Source: CAKSHC01 sp045595395 (lineage in GTDB: Bacteria; Bacillota; Clostridia; Oscillospirales; UMGS1783). From it: a stretch of 64,000 bases of DNA. Numbering within the stretch: the first letter of the stretch is position 1; every line of letters begins with the position of its first letter. The stretch lies in contig JAZOAH010000021.1 in the NCBI GenBank assembly GCA_045595395.1, positions 1 through 64,000 of the forward strand, written 5' to 3'. Shown here piece by piece: positions 49,028 through 57,460 of this stretch. The position numbers and the translations under genes were made by a program. A model generated the notes under the pieces. That model had not been told where the DNA came from. It searched no databases and worked only from the letters and a program-made list of their open reading frames with translations.

Positions 49028-50271
49028 TACAGATTCTGTTGTAGATATTTGCGTACCAGGTTAAGGGCTCGGGCTGCGGCAAATTTGCGAATGATGTTAC
49101 GGGTGCGTGTCTTGGTACCCAGATGGAATTCCTCGACCCGTGTGCCACCCTGTCCGGCCACACCGACGTAGACCAGGCCCACCGGCTTTTCTTGGGTGCC
49201 GCCGCCGGGGCCGGCGATGCCGGTGATACCCAAGCCGATATCGGCACCCGACAGGTTGCGAACACCCTCAGCCATAGCGGCCGCCACCTCGGGGCTGACG
49301 GCGCCTTTTTCTTCGATCAGGTCGGCCGGTACGCCCAGCAACTTGGTCTTGGCCTGGTTGGCGTAGGTCACCGTACCAAAACCGAACATGTCGCTGGAGC
49401 CGGCCAGATCGGTCAGCATCTTGGCGATCAGTCCGCCGGTGCAGCTTTCGGCGGTGGCAATGGTCATGCCCCGCTCCCGCAACATCTGCGATACCCGCTC
49501 CTCGATGCTGGTTACATCAATACCGTAAACATATTCGCCCATGCGCTTGCAAACGTCATCCAACACGGGGGCGATCAGCGCCTCGGCCGCCTTCTCATCG
49601 TCGGCCGAAACGGTGATGCGGATCTCGGTCTCGGTGTCCTTGGCATAGGTGGCCACGGTGGGGTTTGTGCCGTCAAGCAGATCAGACAGGGCATCGGCGC
49701 AGTCCGACTCCCCGATCTCCATCACCCGTACCCGACGGGAGTAGAGTTCCTTGGCATCCCCCTTGGTCAGGTAGGGTCGCACACCACCCTCAAACATGGC
49801 CGTCATTTCCCTCGGCGGGCCGGGCAGCATGATGAGGGTCTTATTATTTTTGGTCAAGGCAAAGCCGGGGGCGGTGCCTTTGGTGTTGTGCAGCACCGTG
49901 CAGCCCTCAGGCAGGTAGGCTTGTTTTTTCTGCGACTCGGTCATCTGCCGACCCGACTGTTTGAGGATCTCGGCCAGATGCTCGTAGGAGGGCTGATGCA
50001 ACTCGAGCTTAGCGCCGATGGCGGCGCAGGCCGTTTCCTTGGTCAGGTCATCCTTGGTGGGGCCAAGGCCGCCGGTGGTGATAACACAGTCGGCGTGAGA
50101 AAAGGCCGTTTCGAGAGCCAGTTTCAGGCGTTCGGGATTATCCCCGACGACACTTTGATAATAGACATGCACCCCCATGCCCGCCAGATTCTTGGCGATA
50201 TAGGCAGCGTTGGTATTGACGATGTCACCCAGCAACAGCTCGGTGCCGACACATAAAATTTCACAAGTCAT
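49027..50271 (-). CDS. cinA: CinA family protein (competence/damage-inducible)
   Basis: 414 residues. The N-terminal MoCF/COG1058 domain has GTELLLGDIVNTNAAYIAKNLAGMG and TTGGLGPTKDDLTKE. A linker domain follows, then the C-terminal CinA amidase-like domain (ATAESCTGGLIAKMLTDLAGSS, GITGIAGPGGGTQEKPVGLVYVG). CinA proteins have ADP-ribose pyrophosphatase and nicotinamide-mononucleotide deamidase activities in other bacteria, serving NAD recycling. recA is not adjacent here. Confidence 0.94.
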   Translation of the reverse strand: MTCEILCVGTELLLGDIVNTNAAYIAKNLAGMGVHVYYQSVVGDNPERLKLALETAFSHADCVITTGGLGPTKDDLTKETACAAIGAKLELHQPSYEHLAEILKQSGRQMTESQKKQAYLPEGCTVLHNTKGTAPGFALTKNNKTLIMLPGPPREMTAMFEGGVRPYLTKGDAKELYSRRVRVMEIGESDCADALSDLLDGTNPTVATYAKDTETEIRITVSADDEKAAEALIAPVLDDVCKRMGEYVYGIDVTSIEERVSQMLRERGMTIATAESCTGGLIAKMLTDLAGSSDMFGFGTVTYANQAKTKLLGVPADLIEEKGAVSPEVAAAMAEGVRNLSGADIGLGITGIAGPGGGTQEKPVGLVYVGVAGQGGTRVEEFHLGTKTRTRNIIRKFAAARALNLVRKYLQQNL

Positions 50272-50280
50272 AATTCACCT

Positions 50281-51465
50281 TTAATATGCAGAGGGATGGA
50301 TCGTTTCGGTTTCGATGCCGGCCATGGCCCGCTCGATCAGACCCTCGACATCCAATTTATTTAACTGAGCTCGCACGGCAAACGCCTTGGGCTTGGTGCG
50401 AGGATGGCGTGGGGTAAAGACGGTGCAGCAATCCTCGTAGGGCAGGATGGAAGTTTCAAAGGTGTCGATCTTATGGGCGATTTCGATGATATCCACCTTA
50501 TCCATACCGATGACCGGACGCAGTACCGCCATATCGGTAAAGGATTCGGTCACACCGATGGCCTCCATCGTCTGGCTGGCCACCTGCCCCAGACTTTCGC
50601 CGGTAATAAGAGCGCCGCACTTTTTATTCTTGGCAACTTTTTCGGAAATAAGCATCATAAAGGCACGCATGACGAGGGTAAAATAATCTTCCTCGCAATG
50701 GTCACGGATAGCCTCCTGGATCTCGGTAAAGGGCACGACAGTCAGATCAATGGTGCCGCTGTAACGAGCCACGGTACGCAATAAGGTCTTCACCTTGTCC
50801 TTGGCCCGCTCAGAGGTGTAGGGGTAGGAGAAGAAGTGTACACCCGAGAGGGACACGCCCCGCTTGGCCATCATATAACCGGCCACGGGACTATCAATAC
50901 CGCCCGAGATGAGCAGCATGGCCTTGCCGTTAGCGCCGACCGGCAATCCCCCGGCTCCCTTTTCGGAGGCTTCATGCACACAGGCCTTCTGGTCACGGAT
51001 CTCGGCCACGACGATGATGTCGGGATCATGCACATCGACCTTCAGGTGGGGGAACTGCTCGAGCAGATAGCCGCCCAGCTCGGCTGAAATTTGGGGCGAG
51101 CCTAAGGGGAAACGTTTATCGGCACGCTTGGACTCGACCTTAAAGGTCTTCACCTCACGCAGGCGATCGGCCAGAAATTCGGCGGCTGTAGCCTTGATGG
51201 CCTCCATATCCTTATCGCACATGGCGCACAGCGAGAGAGCGGCAATACCGAAGACCTTTTTGGCGGCCTCGTAGGCTCCCTCAAAATCGCAGTCGCAGCC
51301 GCTCTTGGCCTCAACATAGACGGCCGACTGCATGGTATAGACCGAGAACTCGCCGTAGGGGGCGATGGCGGTACGGATGTGGCTAAGCAACAGTTTTTCA
51401 AAGCGGCCCTTGTTGAGCCCCTTTAAGATCAGTTCGCCGTATTTTAATAAGATACACTGTTCCAT
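50281..51465 (-). CDS. thiI: tRNA 4-thiouridine synthase ThiI
   Basis: 394 residues from ATG 51465 (MEQCILLKYGELILKGLNKGRFE). The domains are an N-terminal ferredoxin-like fold, THUMP (about 60-165), and the PP-loop adenylation domain with SGGIDSPVAGYMMAKRG. A cysteine in DCCTVFTP near the C-terminus is in the position used for sulfur transfer; the rhodanese domain of enterobacterial ThiI is absent, as in Bacillus. It follows the desulfurase gene, its likely sulfur donor, by 1-2 bp. Confidence 0.95.
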   Translation of the reverse strand: MEQCILLKYGELILKGLNKGRFEKLLLSHIRTAIAPYGEFSVYTMQSAVYVEAKSGCDCDFEGAYEAAKKVFGIAALSLCAMCDKDMEAIKATAAEFLADRLREVKTFKVESKRADKRFPLGSPQISAELGGYLLEQFPHLKVDVHDPDIIVVAEIRDQKACVHEASEKGAGGLPVGANGKAMLLISGGIDSPVAGYMMAKRGVSLSGVHFFSYPYTSERAKDKVKTLLRTVARYSGTIDLTVVPFTEIQEAIRDHCEEDYFTLVMRAFMMLISEKVAKNKKCGALITGESLGQVASQTMEAIGVTESFTDMAVLRPVIGMDKVDIIEIAHKIDTFETSILPYEDCCTVFTPRHPRTKPKAFAVRAQLNKLDVEGLIERAMAGIETETIHPSAY

Positions 51466-51466
51466 A

Positions 51467-52582
51467 TTATCGGTGCGCCAAGCGGCTGCGACAGTCCTCC
51501 AGACATTCGCAGAGCTTGTCGATCTCCTCTTTGGTATTGTCGATGCCAAGGCTGATGCGCAGGGCCGAGCGGATGCGATCATCCGAAAGGTCCATGGCTC
51601 GCAGAACATGGCTGGTGTTGTGAGATTTGGCCGAGCAGGCCGAACCGGCCGATACATAGATCTCCTGACTTTCCAAGGCATGCTGGACGGTCTCGCTGTT
51701 TAAGGGCGGGAGAGAGATGTTGCAGATATAGGGGACGGCATGGTCGGGGGAATTGATGAAAATACCGTCGATTTTGGCCAATTTTTCACGCAAATACGCC
51801 CCTAAATCGGCCATTTTTTGGCGAATTTCAGCCGAATTTTTGAAAATTTCCTCCACGGCTGCGCCAAATCCGGCAATGCCCGGTACATTTTCGGTGCCCG
51901 AACGAAAGCCGCTTTCCTGCCCGCCGCCCAAGATCAAGGGCTTGATGTGAACGCCCTTGGCGACAAAGAGTGCGCCGACACCCTTAGGGCCGTAGAGTTT
52001 ATGAGCCGAAATACTCATCAGGTCAATGCCCATGCGCTTGGGATAGAGCGGCAGTTTGCCGTAGGCCTGCACGGCATCGCAATGCAGCAGGGCGGGTGCG
52101 CCTTTGCGCTTGATGGCGGCGGCCGCTTCCCGGACGGGGAGTTGGGCGCCCGTTTCGTTGTTGACGGCCATTAGGCTGACCAGGATGGTCTTATCGTTGA
52201 TGGCCTCATCGAGTTTGGAGAGATCGGACAAATAGATGACCTCAAAGCCCTGTTTCTCCAGTTCCTCCATACAGCGCAGCACCGAGGGGTGCTCAAAGGC
52301 GCTGGTGACGATGCGGTTGCCGAGCTTGGCTCGGGACTTGACTGCGCCAAAGATGGCGGTATTATTCGATTCGGTAGCGCCGCCGGTGAAGTATATCTCA
52401 TCGGGGCGAGCGCCCATGGATGCGGCAAGGATCTCCCGTGCTCCCGTTACCATGCGCTCGGCGTAGATGCCGGCCATGTGCAGAGAGGAGGGGTTGCCGT
52501 AGGTTTCGGTCATCGCTTGATCGACCGCCGCAGCGGCCTGTGGCATCACACGGGTGGTGGCGCTGTTATCGAGATAGATCAT
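51467..52582 (-). CDS. cysteine desulfurase (IscS/NifZ-type) paired with ThiI
   Basis: 371 residues. PLP lysine is in SISAHKLYGPKGVG, the HCDAVQAYGK segment binds PLP, and the catalytic cysteine is in AGSACSAKSHNTSHVL. It removes sulfur from cysteine and passes it as a persulfide. Directly upstream of thiI with almost no gap, it matches the Bacillus NifZ-ThiI pair for tRNA thiolation. It differs from the second desulfurase-like gene at 4485-5606. Confidence 0.94.
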   Translation of the reverse strand: MIYLDNSATTRVMPQAAAAVDQAMTETYGNPSSLHMAGIYAERMVTGAREILAASMGARPDEIYFTGGATESNNTAIFGAVKSRAKLGNRIVTSAFEHPSVLRCMEELEKQGFEVIYLSDLSKLDEAINDKTILVSLMAVNNETGAQLPVREAAAAIKRKGAPALLHCDAVQAYGKLPLYPKRMGIDLMSISAHKLYGPKGVGALFVAKGVHIKPLILGGGQESGFRSGTENVPGIAGFGAAVEEIFKNSAEIRQKMADLGAYLREKLAKIDGIFINSPDHAVPYICNISLPPLNSETVQHALESQEIYVSAGSACSAKSHNTSHVLRAMDLSDDRIRSALRISLGIDNTKEEIDKLCECLEDCRSRLAHR

Positions 52583-52585
52583 GGG

Positions 52586-53788
52586 TCAACCTTCCAAAAA
52601 ATGCTTCATCAGAGCCGGGCCGTTATCCAAGCGGCGGCCGGTCTGTGCGGCCGTTTGCTCGGTATAGGGCAGGCCGCTTCCCTCTTGTACGGTGGTGCGA
52701 TAAATCACATACGGAACGGGATCGCCGACATGGGTACGGCAATCAATGGGGGTGGGATGATCGGGCAGGATCATGACCGACAGTTCCTCGTCCTTAAAAG
52801 CATCTAAGATAGGACCGAGCACCTTTTCATCGATGATCTCGATCGACTCGACCTTTTCCTTGGCATCGCCGTGGTGGCCGCATTCATCGGGGGCTTCCAT
52901 GTGCAGATAGACAAAGTCCTTACCGCTCTTGAGAGCCGCAATGGCGGCAGCCGTCTTGCCCTCCCAGTTGGTGTTGATCAACCCTGTAGCACCCTCGACC
53001 TCGATGACCTGCATATCGGCGCACAGGCCGATGCCCTTGATCAGGTCAACAGCCGAGATGACGGCGCCATCCTTGCCGTATTCTTCCTTAAAGGGCTTGA
53101 GAGCCGGCTTGGTGCCGTCGCCCCAGAGCCAGATGCTGTTGGCGGGGCGCAGGCCGCGGGCCATGCGGTCGAGGTTGATGGGATGATCTTTGAGCAGATC
53201 ATAGGATCTCTTCATCAGGTCGAGCATCTTCTCGCCATATTCGCCGCCAGGCAGATAGTCGGTGATTTTTTTATCCGAGATATCGTGCGGCGGGGTGAAG
53301 GAAAAGCCGTCGGGGGCGTTTTTCCAGACCAGGCAATGGCGGTAGGACACGCCGGGATAGAAGCTCATCATCTCATCGCCCAGCTTTTCCTGGATAAAGC
53401 GGATCAGCTCGGTCGATTCGGCGGTGGTGATCTCGCCGGCGCTGTAGTCGATCATGGTCTTATTCTCGTACGGCTCATCCTCTGACAGCGTCACCGTGTT
53501 GCAGCGGAAGGTACGGTCGGTCAGTGCCAGATCAATGCCCATACTCACCGCCTCCAGCGGAGAGCGACCGGTGTAATAGACCTCGGGGGCATAACCCATG
53601 ACCGAGAGGTTGGCGGTATCGCTGCCGGGGTTCATGCCGGCCGGCACCGTTTGCACCAGGCCCAGCTCGCCCATGGCGCAGATACGGTCCATATTCGGTT
53701 TATGAGCGACCTGCATGGGAGTCTTCCCACCCAATGCGGGGACGGCGCGATCGGCCATGCCGTCGCAAAGTAATACGATATATTTCAT
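52586..53788 (-). CDS. apgM: cofactor-independent phosphoglycerate mutase (ApgM type)
   Basis: 400 residues from ATG 53788 with AAGGGTGATA upstream. The alkaline-phosphatase-superfamily features are visible: VLLCDGMADRAV, the catalytic serine in GSDTANLSVMGY, YLHMEAPDECGHHGD and ILPDHPTP for metal binding. ApgM interconverts 3- and 2-phosphoglycerate. Some relatives are proposed homoserine kinases in threonine synthesis, but no threonine genes are nearby. Ends 4 bp before the desulfurase start. Confidence 0.92.
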   Translation of the reverse strand: MKYIVLLCDGMADRAVPALGGKTPMQVAHKPNMDRICAMGELGLVQTVPAGMNPGSDTANLSVMGYAPEVYYTGRSPLEAVSMGIDLALTDRTFRCNTVTLSEDEPYENKTMIDYSAGEITTAESTELIRFIQEKLGDEMMSFYPGVSYRHCLVWKNAPDGFSFTPPHDISDKKITDYLPGGEYGEKMLDLMKRSYDLLKDHPINLDRMARGLRPANSIWLWGDGTKPALKPFKEEYGKDGAVISAVDLIKGIGLCADMQVIEVEGATGLINTNWEGKTAAAIAALKSGKDFVYLHMEAPDECGHHGDAKEKVESIEIIDEKVLGPILDAFKDEELSVMILPDHPTPIDCRTHVGDPVPYVIYRTTVQEGSGLPYTEQTAAQTGRRLDNGPALMKHFLEG

Positions 53789-53925
53789 AGATATCACCCT
53801 TTATATTTTAATTATATTATTGTATCTCGTTTTCCCTTTCTTGTCAATCAAGTGTTTAAAATACAAATTTCAACAAAGTTTTGTATGATTTTTATAAAAT
53901 TTGATGATTTCTGCGATAATTTTCC

Positions 53926-53954
53926 TTGACATTCACAAAAAATTGGCCTATAAT
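53926..53954 (+). promoter_or_regulatory. consensus sigma-A promoter of the sigma-factor gene
   Basis: Perfect TTGACA (53926-53931), 17-nt spacer, perfect TATAAT (53949-53954). This is the strongest promoter seen inside the window, in front of a weak TTG start. Confidence 0.85.
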
Positions 53955-53986
53955 AAAAGTATCATTAACATGAGTGGTGTGCGCTT

Positions 53987-54514
53987 TTGGCAAAAACCGT
54001 TTTGAAGAAGACAACCGGGGCTGACTTTTTAGAGGTTTTGCCCGGCCTTTTGCCGAAGATCAACGCCTTAGCCCAGCATTTTGTCGGCGTTGCCGAGCAG
54101 GATGATCTGGTGCAGGAAGGGTTGATCGCCCTATACGAATGTTCCCGCTCCTTTGATGCGGCGCGCGGCATTCCGTTTGATGCCTATGCCTTGACCTGTG
54201 TCAAGCGACGCATGATCAGTGCCATCCGAAAAAATTCAGTTGTATGTTCGCTTGAAGAGCTGCAAAGCATGCCCGACCTAGTCTCCACCGCTCCGGCCCC
54301 GGAAGATTACGCCCTGGGAAAGGAAGGCGTGGAGCGTTTGCGTTTGCTCTTAAAGACACACTTATCGACCTTGGAGCGTCGTGTGCTGGCCTACCATTTG
54401 GACGGGCTGAGTTATCGGGAGATCGCCGAGCGGATCGGAAAGAACGAAAAATCGGTGGGAAATGCCCTTTCCCGCATCAAGACCAAGTTATCAAAGCGGC
54501 TGACAGCTGCTTGA
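53987..54514 (+). CDS. sigma-70 family RNA polymerase sigma factor (SigH-like)
   Basis: 175 residues from a TTG start; the only upstream ATG (53970) is out of frame and GGTG lies 7 nt before the TTG. Region 2 (EQDDLVQEGLIALYECSRSFDAARGIPFDAYALTCVKRRM, about 38-77) and region 4 (LSTLERRVLAYHLDGLSYREIAERIGKNEKSVGNALSRIKTKL) are clear; region 3 is short. The size and region 2 resemble SigH/sigma-30 or small alternative factors. The promoter set is unknown. No anti-sigma gene is adjacent. Confidence 0.88.
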   Translation: MAKTVLKKTTGADFLEVLPGLLPKINALAQHFVGVAEQDDLVQEGLIALYECSRSFDAARGIPFDAYALTCVKRRMISAIRKNSVVCSLEELQSMPDLVSTAPAPEDYALGKEGVERLRLLLKTHLSTLERRVLAYHLDGLSYREIAERIGKNEKSVGNALSRIKTKLSKRLTAA

Positions 54515-54518
54515 TATA

Positions 54519-54583
54519 TGCCCATGTAGTTTAATTAAGAAGAACGTGTTTACAAGGCGTCGGTGCGATTCCGACCGAGGGCA
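54519..54583 (+). other. degenerate tRNA-like sequence
   Basis: A 65-nt stretch between the sigma-factor stop and the zinc-ribbon gene folds like a tRNA. Its acceptor is TGCCCAT with GAGGGCA (one A-A mismatch), its D arm is GTTT-AATTAAGAA-GAAC, and it has an anticodon-like loop TTTACAA. Its T arm is GTCGG-TGCGATT-CCGAC. The variable region is missing and there is no CCA. A decayed tRNA-Val(TAC)-like gene or a regulatory tRNA mimic are both possible. Confidence 0.5.
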
Positions 54584-54617
54584 AAAAATTATTTCATTTC
54601 ATGCGAGGGGAAAACCA

Positions 54618-54899
54618 ATGTACGAAGACAAGACACTCATTTGCAAAGAATGCGGCCAGGAGTTCGTGTTCACTGCCGGCGAACAGGAGTTCTACGCTGA
54701 AAAAGGCTTCCAGAACGAGCCTCAGCGCTGCAAGGACTGCCGTGCTGCCCGCAAAAACGCCACCAAGGCTAACAGAGAGTACTTCACCGCCACCTGCGCT
54801 GCTTGCGGCGCCGAGGCGAAAGTGCCCTTCCAGCCCAGAGAGGACAGACCCGTTTATTGCAGCGAATGCTTTGCAAAACAGAAAGAACAGAGCCTTTAA
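54618..54899 (+). CDS. zinc-ribbon domain protein
   Basis: 93 residues from ATG 54618 with GAGGGG upstream. Two four-cysteine units are visible: CKECGQEF...CKDCRAARK and CAACGAEA...CSECFAKQK. The pattern matches the probable zinc-ribbon family (zf-trcl) common in Clostridia. Such proteins are thought to bind nucleic acid or other proteins; no function is known. It sits behind the tRNA-like sequence and before a strong terminator, and it may be transcribed from the sigma-factor promoter. Confidence 0.88.
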   Translation: MYEDKTLICKECGQEFVFTAGEQEFYAEKGFQNEPQRCKDCRAARKNATKANREYFTATCAACGAEAKVPFQPREDRPVYCSECFAKQKEQSL

Positions 54900-54920
54900 T
54901 TTAGTTTAACTGTGTTCCTA

Positions 54921-54957
54921 CGGGCGGTAAAGTTAGTCTTTACCGCCCTTCTGTTTT
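54921..54957 (+). terminator. terminator after the zinc-ribbon gene
   Basis: GGGCGGTAAAG/CTTTACCGCCC stem with a TTAGT loop and CTGTTTTT. Confidence 0.9.
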
Positions 54958-54974
54958 TCTCAAGGAGATTTTTT

Positions 54975-55703
54975 ATGGATATGATCTTTCGTCAACCGAT
55001 CCATATTGATTCGGAGCGGTGCGACATGTATGAACACCTGCGGGCCGACGCTCTGTTTTTGCTGATGCAAAACGCAGCCGGCGAGCACGCCGAGCGACTG
55101 GGAGCGGGGCGAGCCCAATTGGTCAAAAGCAACACCGCCTGGGTGCTGACCCGTGTTTCGGTACGTATGCAGCGCTGGCCTAAATGGGGCACCGAGATGA
55201 CGCTGACCACTGCGCCGGGTGCCGGGCGAGCCGGACTTTACCGCCGCTATTTTGAATTTGCCGACGGGGACGGCATCCTGGGGCATGCCTCGACACTATG
55301 GACAGTCATCGATCTGGAAAAGCGAACCATCGTTGCGCCCGATAAGGCGCCGCTGGTGCCGCAGGCCGCCGATTTTACTCCCCTTCTCCCCTCCCCGGCC
55401 AAGGTACGGCCGCTGGACGGAGAAAGGGTCAGCATGCCCTATCATTGTCAGTATACCGATGCCGATCTGAATCGACACATCAACAATGCCGCCTACATCC
55501 GCTTTTTGGAAAACAGTCTGCCGGCCGACATGTTTGAAAGCCACAGTCTGCGCGAGTTGGATGTTTGCTATCATCATGAGATCCAGCCGGGCCGTGATAT
55601 CGACCTGAAACTGACCCGACAGGAGGATCGGTTTTACTTTACCGTTGAAGATGGAGAACGGATCGCCTTTGAAGCCTGCGGAACATGGAAAAGGTGCAGA
55701 TAA
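54975..55703 (+). CDS. acyl-ACP thioesterase (FatA/FatB-like)
   Basis: 242 residues from ATG 54975 with AAGGAG upstream. Two hotdog domains are present: the first with DMYEHLRADALFLLMQNAAGEHAERLG and a VKSNTAWVLTRVSVRM strand, the second with TDADLNRHINNAAYIRFLENSLP (Asp/Asn/His catalytic network). It releases free fatty acids from acyl-ACP. Monocistronic, with a terminator overlapping its stop. Confidence 0.93.
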   Translation: MDMIFRQPIHIDSERCDMYEHLRADALFLLMQNAAGEHAERLGAGRAQLVKSNTAWVLTRVSVRMQRWPKWGTEMTLTTAPGAGRAGLYRRYFEFADGDGILGHASTLWTVIDLEKRTIVAPDKAPLVPQAADFTPLLPSPAKVRPLDGERVSMPYHCQYTDADLNRHINNAAYIRFLENSLPADMFESHSLRELDVCYHHEIQPGRDIDLKLTRQEDRFYFTVEDGERIAFEACGTWKRCR

Positions 55704-55719
55704 CTCTGCACCTTTTTTC
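55691..55719. terminator. bidirectional terminator between thioesterase and surface-protein genes
   Basis: AAGGTGCAGA/TCTGCACCTT stem with TAAC loop, then T run. The stem overlaps the thioesterase stop codon. Confidence 0.88.
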
Positions 55720-55720
55720 T

Positions 55721-57307
55721 TTACTTTTTACGGCGGGCACGCAGCCAGTTGCCGATGCGGGTACGCCATGATTTTTTCTTGGGTGACGGCTTACCGGCAC
55801 GGGCCGCCTGACGGGCACGCAGGCGCTTCATATGGCGCAGATGCAGCAACCAGACCACAACAACGCCAAGCAACAAGAGCGCCAGGAGGCTCAGCAGCAC
55901 CGTCACGATCACATTGCCGCCGCCCTGGGTGATGACGATAGGGGTAACCTTGTCGGTCTTATAGGTCAACAGTCCGTCCTTGACGGTGCCTGTCACCGTA
56001 ACGATCTTATCTTCGAAGTCCTGCCAGACCGTCATTCTTTTGCCTTCATAGGCGGCATCGACACGGATACTGACGGTGACACTGCCCTTATGAGCAGCCA
56101 CCGAGCCATGTGCCGTCTGGGTCTCCAGCGACAGCGCAACGGCATCCACGATCGGCTTATTTTTGACCTTGGCCAAAATTCGATTATACGCATCGCCCTC
56201 GGTGAGGTCGACAACGGTGATGGTGGCATTGTAATAGATGCTGTTGCCGGTGACGGCAACACCGGCGTTATTATCCCGAACGGTGCGCTGGGTGTAGCTG
56301 TTTTTGGTGGGGATGAAATAGGCCTTAACGGTGACATCCTGGCCGGGATCGGGCAGGACGAGCGTGCAGGTTTCCTCTTTTGTGTGGGAGAGAACGCCTG
56401 CCGATGCAGTCCAGCCGCCGAAGACATAGCCTTTGTCAGGCGTAGCGATCAGGCTGACTCGCTCACCCGCCGCATAATAGCCGGTACCGTTATCGGTGGC
56501 ACTGCCGCCGTTCTCATATTCGATGTGCACACGAAAATCGTTTTGAGGGATGGACAGGCCGGTCACCTGCAGGTTGTCGCCGATCGGGCCGATATCGGTA
56601 ACGGCGGCGGTAGCGGTATTGACGGTGCACAGCACACCGCCGTCAGCCGAAAAGCGAGCCCAATACAGGGTGCCGCTTTTACGGTCAAAGGTCATCGACT
56701 GCAACAATTTAAGGGCATAGCCGGTCGAGCCGATCTTGGAAGGGACACCGGTTACGCTGTCAATGATATATAGGTCCCCCTGCCGATCAATGCCGTAGAG
56801 TGTTCCGTCGGGATCGGCGGCAAGCGCCTGAATGGCAAGGTCGTTGCCGATGCGGCATAATTGGCTCGTAGCCGCCGTGCCGGTATCGACGGCATAGAGG
56901 GTGCCGGTGCGCAGGTCGGTCTGCTTATCGTGGACCAACAGAAGCAGACGGCCGCCGGCGGCATCGTAGGTCATTTCGGCAGCATAGGCTTTGGTGGCAT
57001 CCTCGATGACCGTGCCGATCGTAGTGCGGGTAAAGGTATCGAGGGTGGCGCTAAAAAGCGTGCCTTCGCCGTCGACACCGTAATAGGTGTTACCAACGCA
57101 AGTGCCGGCCCAGACGGTTGGCATATCTGGCTGGGGCGTTGTAGATGCCAACTGCTGCGGCGTGGAGAAGCTGATAAATGATGTTGAGCCCATGCCGTAG
57201 CCGAACAGCGTTACCGTTTCCTCCTCGCCGGTGGCGGCGGCACCGACCGTCAGCATGGATACCGACAAGATCAAAGCCAGAAGCAGCGCAATGATTTTTT
57301 TACTCAT
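55721..57307 (-). CDS. secreted beta-propeller-like protein with C-terminal membrane anchor
   Basis: 528 residues. A signal peptide (about 1-25) is followed by a region rich in LYAVD/LYGIDRQGDLYIID repeats (about 60-235), like a YVTN/SMP-type beta propeller. Next comes a bacterial Ig/InlB-B-like repeat (GYYAAGERVSLIATPDKGYVFGGWTAS, about 270-320) and a beta-sandwich region. The end has one transmembrane helix (about 468-492) and a strongly basic tail (RMKRLRARQAARAG...RARRKK). The domain order suggests a surface-displayed binding protein; no enzyme motif is visible. Confidence 0.78.
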   Translation of the reverse strand: MSKKIIALLLALILSVSMLTVGAAATGEEETVTLFGYGMGSTSFISFSTPQQLASTTPQPDMPTVWAGTCVGNTYYGVDGEGTLFSATLDTFTRTTIGTVIEDATKAYAAEMTYDAAGGRLLLLVHDKQTDLRTGTLYAVDTGTAATSQLCRIGNDLAIQALAADPDGTLYGIDRQGDLYIIDSVTGVPSKIGSTGYALKLLQSMTFDRKSGTLYWARFSADGGVLCTVNTATAAVTDIGPIGDNLQVTGLSIPQNDFRVHIEYENGGSATDNGTGYYAAGERVSLIATPDKGYVFGGWTASAGVLSHTKEETCTLVLPDPGQDVTVKAYFIPTKNSYTQRTVRDNNAGVAVTGNSIYYNATITVVDLTEGDAYNRILAKVKNKPIVDAVALSLETQTAHGSVAAHKGSVTVSIRVDAAYEGKRMTVWQDFEDKIVTVTGTVKDGLLTYKTDKVTPIVITQGGGNVIVTVLLSLLALLLLGVVVVWLLHLRHMKRLRARQAARAGKPSPKKKSWRTRIGNWLRARRKK

Positions 57308-57400
57308 AATAGATCCTCGTAGATAAAAAATTGAATTTCCTTTATTATATCATATGATGTCGTATTTTGCGATATAATTTTATAAATTATTTTCTCTTCA

Positions 57401-57428
57401 TTGACTTATTTTTTTATTCTATTATAAT
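57401..57428 (+). promoter_or_regulatory. ROK kinase promoter
   Basis: TTGACT (57401-57406), 16-nt spacer, TATAAT (57423-57428). Confidence 0.72.
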
Positions 57429-57460
57429 AAAAGAATATGTATAAGAAAGGGCGTAGAGCT

